Assembly: GCA_030425505.1 (NCBI GenBank)
Contig: JAUIAB010000014.1
Location: forward strand, 1 to 64,000
Reading direction: 5' to 3'
Source: Bacteroidia bacterium
Lineage (GTDB): Bacteria; Bacteroidota; Bacteroidia; Cytophagales; Flammeovirgaceae
DNA: 64,000 bases
In this document: one piece after another, positions 60,306 to 64,000 of the stretch
Layout: each line of letters begins with the position of its first letter
Numbering within the stretch: position 1 is the stretch's first letter
Translations under genes and position numbers: made by a program
Notes under the pieces: generated by a model
What the model was told of the DNA's origin: nothing
Databases searched by the model: none
Seen by the model: only the letters and a program-made list of their open reading frames with translations

Positions 60306-62026
60306 ATGGATCATTTTTTAGTATCGGCACGAAAATATAGACCCATATCTTTTCCAGATGTTGTTGGACAAGCTCATATTACCACTACACTGGAAAATGC
60401 TGTTAAAAGCAATCAGTTAGCTCAAGCCTTACTTTTTTGTGGCCCCAGAGGAGTTGGAAAGACTACTTGTGCGAGGATTTTAGCGAGAATAGTTAATAAT
60501 GTGGAAGATGATGGAACACATGAGATCCATTCATTGAACATTTATGAATTAGATGCTGCTTCGAATAATTCTGTGGAAGATATACGAAGCTTGGTAGATC
60601 AGGTCAGATACCCTCCACAAAAAGGAAAGTTTAAAATCTACATTATTGATGAGGTGCATATGCTTTCCAATGCAGCTTTTAACGCTTTTTTAAAGACGCT
60701 AGAAGAGCCTCCACCTTATGTGATTTTTATTCTTGCTACCACAGAGAAGCACAAGATTATTCCGACAATTCTTTCCAGGTGCCAGATTTTTGATTTTGAT
60801 AGACTTTCTATCACTGAAATCTCTAATCAGCTGGCGAAGGTAGCAGAGAAAGAATCTATTGACGTAGAACCTGATGCCTTACACTTAATCGCAGAAAAAG
60901 CAGATGGTGCTATGAGAGATGCTCTCTCTCTTTTTGATATGGTGGTGACTTTTTCTAAAGGAGAAAAGATTACTTATTCTACTACTTCAAAAAATCTTCA
61001 TGTTTTAGACTATGACTACTTCTTTAAAGTCACAGATGCCTTAATTACAGAAAACTCTTCGGAAAGCTTACTTTTATTTGATGAAATACTCAAAAAAGGT
61101 TTTGATGGGCATCATTTTCTTACAGGCTTGTGCGAGCATTTTAGAAACTTGCTGGTTTGTAAAGAAGAGAAAACACTGAAACTGTTAGAAGTAGCGAACA
61201 ATGTGAAAGAAAAGTATAGTGTCCAAGCTAAAACAGCAAGCTCTTCTTTTCTTCTCACAGCTCTAAACATTGGACAACAGGCTGACTTACAGTATAAAAT
61301 CAGCAAAAACCAAAGGCTTCATGTAGAACTTACACTACTAAAAATGTGTCACATTGAACAAGCAGTTCAATTGGCAAATACTTTAAAAAAAAAAGTAGCG
61401 TAAGTACTGGAACTAAAGAAAAAGCTTCCAAAACAGAAGTTTCTGAAGAAAAATCTCAAAGTAAAAATGGTTTATCTCCCTTATCTAATCAGAAAGTAGA
61501 GGAGAAGTTTAGCTTTAAAGGGATAGGATCTTTTACAAAAAGCTTTGATGAGGCAAAGCAAAAACAAATCGAAAAAGCTAAGATACAAGAAGCAAAGACC
61601 ACTGATACGGAAGAGGAAGTTTTTGGCAAGGTTTCTTTTTCGAAAGAGAGTTTTGAATCCACATGGAACGATGTAATACAAGAGCTGAAAGCATCTGGTA
61701 ATAAGCTGGTTATCGCTACCATTTTAGGAGATAGCAGTTATATATTGCATGAAGATCAGGGCTTAATAGAGGTAGAATTATCAGACCCAAATGTACATAA
61801 GCTGCAGTTTGATCTTTTCAAAGATGAGTTCAAAGGAATGCTTGTCGAGAAGTTAGGGGACAATCAATTTAAGCTAAAGGTTAAGATAGTAGAAAGAAAA
61901 GATGATGATAGCCCAATGAATAGACTATATACCGACCAGGATAAGCTGAACTATCTTATTGAAACATACCCAGCAATTGCCAAATTAAAAGATACGTTTA
62001 AGCTAGAAGTAGGAAATTTTGGATAA
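60306..62026 (+). CDS. dnaX: DNA polymerase III subunits gamma and tau, read through a -1 slip site
   Basis: The zero frame from ATG 60306 encodes a 365-residue gamma-like form ending at TAA 61401-61403: Walker A GPRGVGKTT (46-54), DEVHMLSNAAFNAFLKTLEEPP, LSRCQ. The usual zinc cysteines after Walker A are missing (RIVNNVEDDGTHE). A -1 shift at A10 (61385-61394) continues without stop to 62026 as a Lys/Glu-rich linker, then the C-terminal tau domain (SFESTWNDVIQELKASGNKL, IVERKDDDSPMNRLY), giving about 573 residues. The tau tail binds the replicative polymerase in other bacteria. A sequencing error in the A-run is the alternative. Confidence 0.88.
61385..61394 (+). promoter_or_regulatory. A10 slippage site in dnaX
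   Basis: Ten A residues preceded by TTT and followed by GTAGCGTAA. Zero-frame reading reaches TAA 7 bases after the run. A perfect 7-bp hairpin ATTGAAC/GTTCAAT around AAGCA (61353-61371) lies 13 bases upstream. In E. coli and Thermus dnaX, A-rich runs cause ribosomal or RNA polymerase slippage. Confidence 0.75.
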
Positions 62027-62060
62027 AAGTAAGAGGCAAGTGATCCTCAACCTCTTACTT
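62027..62060. terminator. Bidirectional hairpin terminator
   Basis: AAGTAAGAGG and CCTCTTACTT form a perfect 10-bp stem around a 14-base loop, beginning at the dnaX stop. It lies between dnaX (plus) and the T9SS cargo gene (minus). Confidence 0.65.
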
Positions 62061-62068
62061 AATATTCT

Positions 62069-64000
62069 TTACTCTTTAACCCATTTTTTTACCACACTTT
62101 TATTTTTGCTTCCCCAAAAAACTTCAATAAAATAAACCCCTTTTCTAATAGAGGATGCATCTAACTGAATGGTATTACCCTCAGCTTTTATCTTTATATT
62201 CAGACTTTTTCCCAACATATCATAAAGTCTTATAGTTGTATTGCTCTTGAAGCCTTCAGAAGTTTCAAGATAAACTATATCTGTTCCTGGATTTGGATAA
62301 AGGTTAATATTACCCTCATTAAAAAGATCAGTTTCAGAAACATACTTTTGATTAGGAACTTGAGGAATACCGTATCTTCTCATATAAATTCCATCGGATC
62401 GCCTATCGTCACTACCAGTCCAGCTAACTACAAAGTTTCTATCCCCCCATGCTCCAACGCTGGGTGCATATTGATTAAAGTTAGAAGGCAAATGCACTTC
62501 AAAAGGCAAACCTGTAGAAATTCTTCCCTTATCAAAAAACCGTGCATATGTTTTATAATGATATGATTTCCAGGCACTCCAAGCAACAATAAAGTTGCCC
62601 TCTTGATCAGCAGCTATTTGAGGTTTTAACTGATACTTCTCAGGTTCGGTATTAACCTGAAAAGCAGCTCCAATGCTATTTCCTCCTCGATCATATTTTC
62701 TTCCAATTATTAAAGCACCAGTATCTTCTTGCTGAGTCCATACTGTCAGGTATCCTTCATCAGCTAAAATGGTAACACTTGGAAACTGATTGTTTTTTAT
62801 CTCATTGCTATTAAGTTGAAACTCTGATTGAAGCACTTCTCCTAAAGCATTGTAGATTTTACCATAAATTCCAGTTCTTCCATTATGCTGACCTGCACTT
62901 TGCCATACAATCATGAAGTTACCATTAGCCTGAACCGCAATATCAGCATAGGCTTTTCCCCAGCTAAGATTTTCATTGACCAAAAAAGGCTCTGATAATG
63001 CTTCTCCCTGCGCATTGTATCTTCTGGCATAAATACCATACTCCCTACTTCCTCCCCATCCATGCCAAGCAACTACAAAGTTGCCCTCTTCATCCATTCC
63101 AACACTTGGCAAAACCTGGTCTCTTGCAGTAAAGGTATTGATTGGGATATTCTCTGCTACTTCAATACCATTTTCATCGAATAATGTAGCTTTAAGCTCT
63201 ATTCCCTCTGACCTAAAATCATTTGGTTTTTCATGCCACACCACTACCTGCATACCAGCACTATTTTGAGCTACCTGGCAGTGAACTGTTTGCAAATCAT
63301 TGCTAACAATTATTCTTTGTTCCTGAGCTATCTCATTCATATAGTCTCTCTTGTAAATACCTGTGGCATTGATATCTGATGCTCCTTCCCAGGCGATGCT
63401 AAAGTTTCCATCTTGTGAAACCCCTATAGAAGAAAAATTTTGAGTACCTGCTGTAATAGTATTTACTAGCTCTGGTTCTTGCAATGCTTCAGCACCAAAT
63501 ATGCTTTCATCTGGGCTTATTTTCCTTCCAAAAATACCAAACCAGTCTCCATCTTGCATTCTTTCAATAGGCTGATCATTTTGACCGCTATCAAACCCAC
63601 TTTCCCATACGATTACTCCTTCTCCATTAGATCGAAGTGCTATTGAAGGTTTTTGTTGGTGAGCATTCGTATACCGATTTATCTGGAATTCATTTCCTAA
63701 GGGTTCTATTAGAGAGTCTTGAGGGTTATACTGAAAATAGCGCGCATACACCCCCTCATCGCTCCCTTCTTGACTATGGCTTTCCCAAGTAACAACAAAT
63801 GAGTCATTTTCAAAAGCAGCAATTTCTGGAAAATCTTGCGAGTTTACCGTATACTGATTTACTTGTATCTCATCCGTCAGTGCTTCTCCCTGAGCATCAA
63901 ATATTCTAAGCTTTACAACATGTTGAGACCTATCTTGATAAAGGTAGAGTTGATCTTCAGGAATTTGGTTTTCTTCAATTTCACGATCAGTGGCAACCCT
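62069..64000 (-). CDS. Large T9SS-secreted repeat protein (5' end outside window)
   Basis: The frame is open from the right edge to 62069, giving 643 residues. The body is made of about ten units of roughly 45-55 residues of the form DEEGNFVVAWHGWG...YGIYARRYNAQGEALSEPFLVN, a pattern expected for a beta-propeller-like or stacked sheet fold. The last 80 residues are a T9SS domain (LYPNPGTDIVYLET, KGVYFIEVFWGSKNK). It is a probable surface adhesin or secreted scaffold; no enzyme motif is seen. A GTG at 63751 is only an internal codon. Confidence 0.75.
   Translation of the reverse strand, partial: RVATDREIEENQIPEDQLYLYQDRSQHVVKLRIFDAQGEALTDEIQVNQYTVNSQDFPEIAAFENDSFVVTWESHSQEGSDEGVYARYFQYNPQDSLIEPLGNEFQINRYTNAHQQKPSIALRSNGEGVIVWESGFDSGQNDQPIERMQDGDWFGIFGRKISPDESIFGAEALQEPELVNTITAGTQNFSSIGVSQDGNFSIAWEGASDINATGIYKRDYMNEIAQEQRIIVSNDLQTVHCQVAQNSAGMQVVVWHEKPNDFRSEGIELKATLFDENGIEVAENIPINTFTARDQVLPSVGMDEEGNFVVAWHGWGGSREYGIYARRYNAQGEALSEPFLVNENLSWGKAYADIAVQANGNFMIVWQSAGQHNGRTGIYGKIYNALGEVLQSEFQLNSNEIKNNQFPSVTILADEGYLTVWTQQEDTGALIIGRKYDRGGNSIGAAFQVNTEPEKYQLKPQIAADQEGNFIVAWSAWKSYHYKTYARFFDKGRISTGLPFEVHLPSNFNQYAPSVGAWGDRNFVVSWTGSDDRRSDGIYMRRYGIPQVPNQKYVSETDLFNEGNINLYPNPGTDIVYLETSEGFKSNTTIRLYDMLGKSLNIKIKAEGNTIQLDASSIRKGVYFIEVFWGSKNKSVVKKWVKE

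Noticed and set aside
1-64000. CRISPR array, prophage or integron
   Set aside because: No regularly spaced repeats with unique spacers, no cas, integrase, capsid or portal-like genes were seen.

Overview
The window is AT-rich DNA from a member of the Bacteroidota, most likely the Cytophagales-like branch. Evidence: several proteins end in type IX secretion (T9SS) sorting domains; there are a PorX regulator, a PorP/SprF-like protein and a DUF4835 (PorD-type) protein; WG-repeat and TonB-dependent receptor genes are present; promoters fit TTG-N19/20-TAnnTTTG; and a ComA-type phosphosulfolactate synthase is encoded, often seen in sulfonolipid makers. The genus cannot be fixed from this sequence. 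I found no rRNA, tRNA, CRISPR array, intact transposase or prophage.

Layout. 1-3.8 kb: a cut-off secreted protein, a small T9SS cargo protein and a two-gene ABC module, all minus strand. 4-12.5 kb: a large WG-repeat protein, an MsbA-like exporter, acyl-CoA dehydrogenase, prmA and a cysteine-rich T9SS cargo protein. 12.6-22.2 kb: a UbiA-like membrane protein and porD, then trmB, a decayed antitoxin/PIN-toxin pair, a TonB receptor with a small membrane-anchored neighbour, porX and 3-hydroxyanthranilate dioxygenase. 22.4-29.3 kb: argS, a TPR/AraC sensor-regulator and a secreted metzincin protease followed by two short lipoproteins. 29.4-34.6 kb: a minus-strand block with moxR, isochorismate synthase, a hotdog thioesterase, ilvE and inositol monophosphatase. 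35-45 kb: HupE/UreJ, pbpC, dapB, lepB, two tandem RlaP-like nucleotidyltransferases, DUF5063, msrB, DUF1697, a GxxExxY gene and a 37-residue basic protein. 45.3-48.5 kb: an epimerase, a TPR protein and comA. 49-54.5 kb: the str operon (rpsL-rpsG-fusA-rpsJ), prfB with its programmed frameshift, and aroE. 54.5-64 kb: PorP-like protein, Fic with an operator-like palindrome and a RhuM remnant, smpB, a glycosyltransferase, a lipoprotein, dnaX split by an A10 slip site, and a large T9SS cargo protein running off the end.

The most striking content lies between genes. Three dispersed repeat families are visible by eye. R1 (four copies, about 85 bp) forms the leader immediately before three unrelated minus-strand genes. 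R2 (three copies, about 91 bp) carries at least three paired regions whose base pairs change in step between copies, which points to a structured RNA or a folded mobile DNA element. R3 (three copies, one a short fragment) has one copy split by a roughly 105-bp insert with inverted repeats. Several shorter hairpin families sit at gene ends and may serve as terminators.

A second theme is unusual decoding: TTG starts for several genes, two open frames with no ATG, GTG or TTG start where homology requires one (UbiA-like and PorP-like), the prfB +1 site and a probable dnaX -1 site. A third theme is the decay of toxin-like modules (PIN, RhuM) beside surviving partners.
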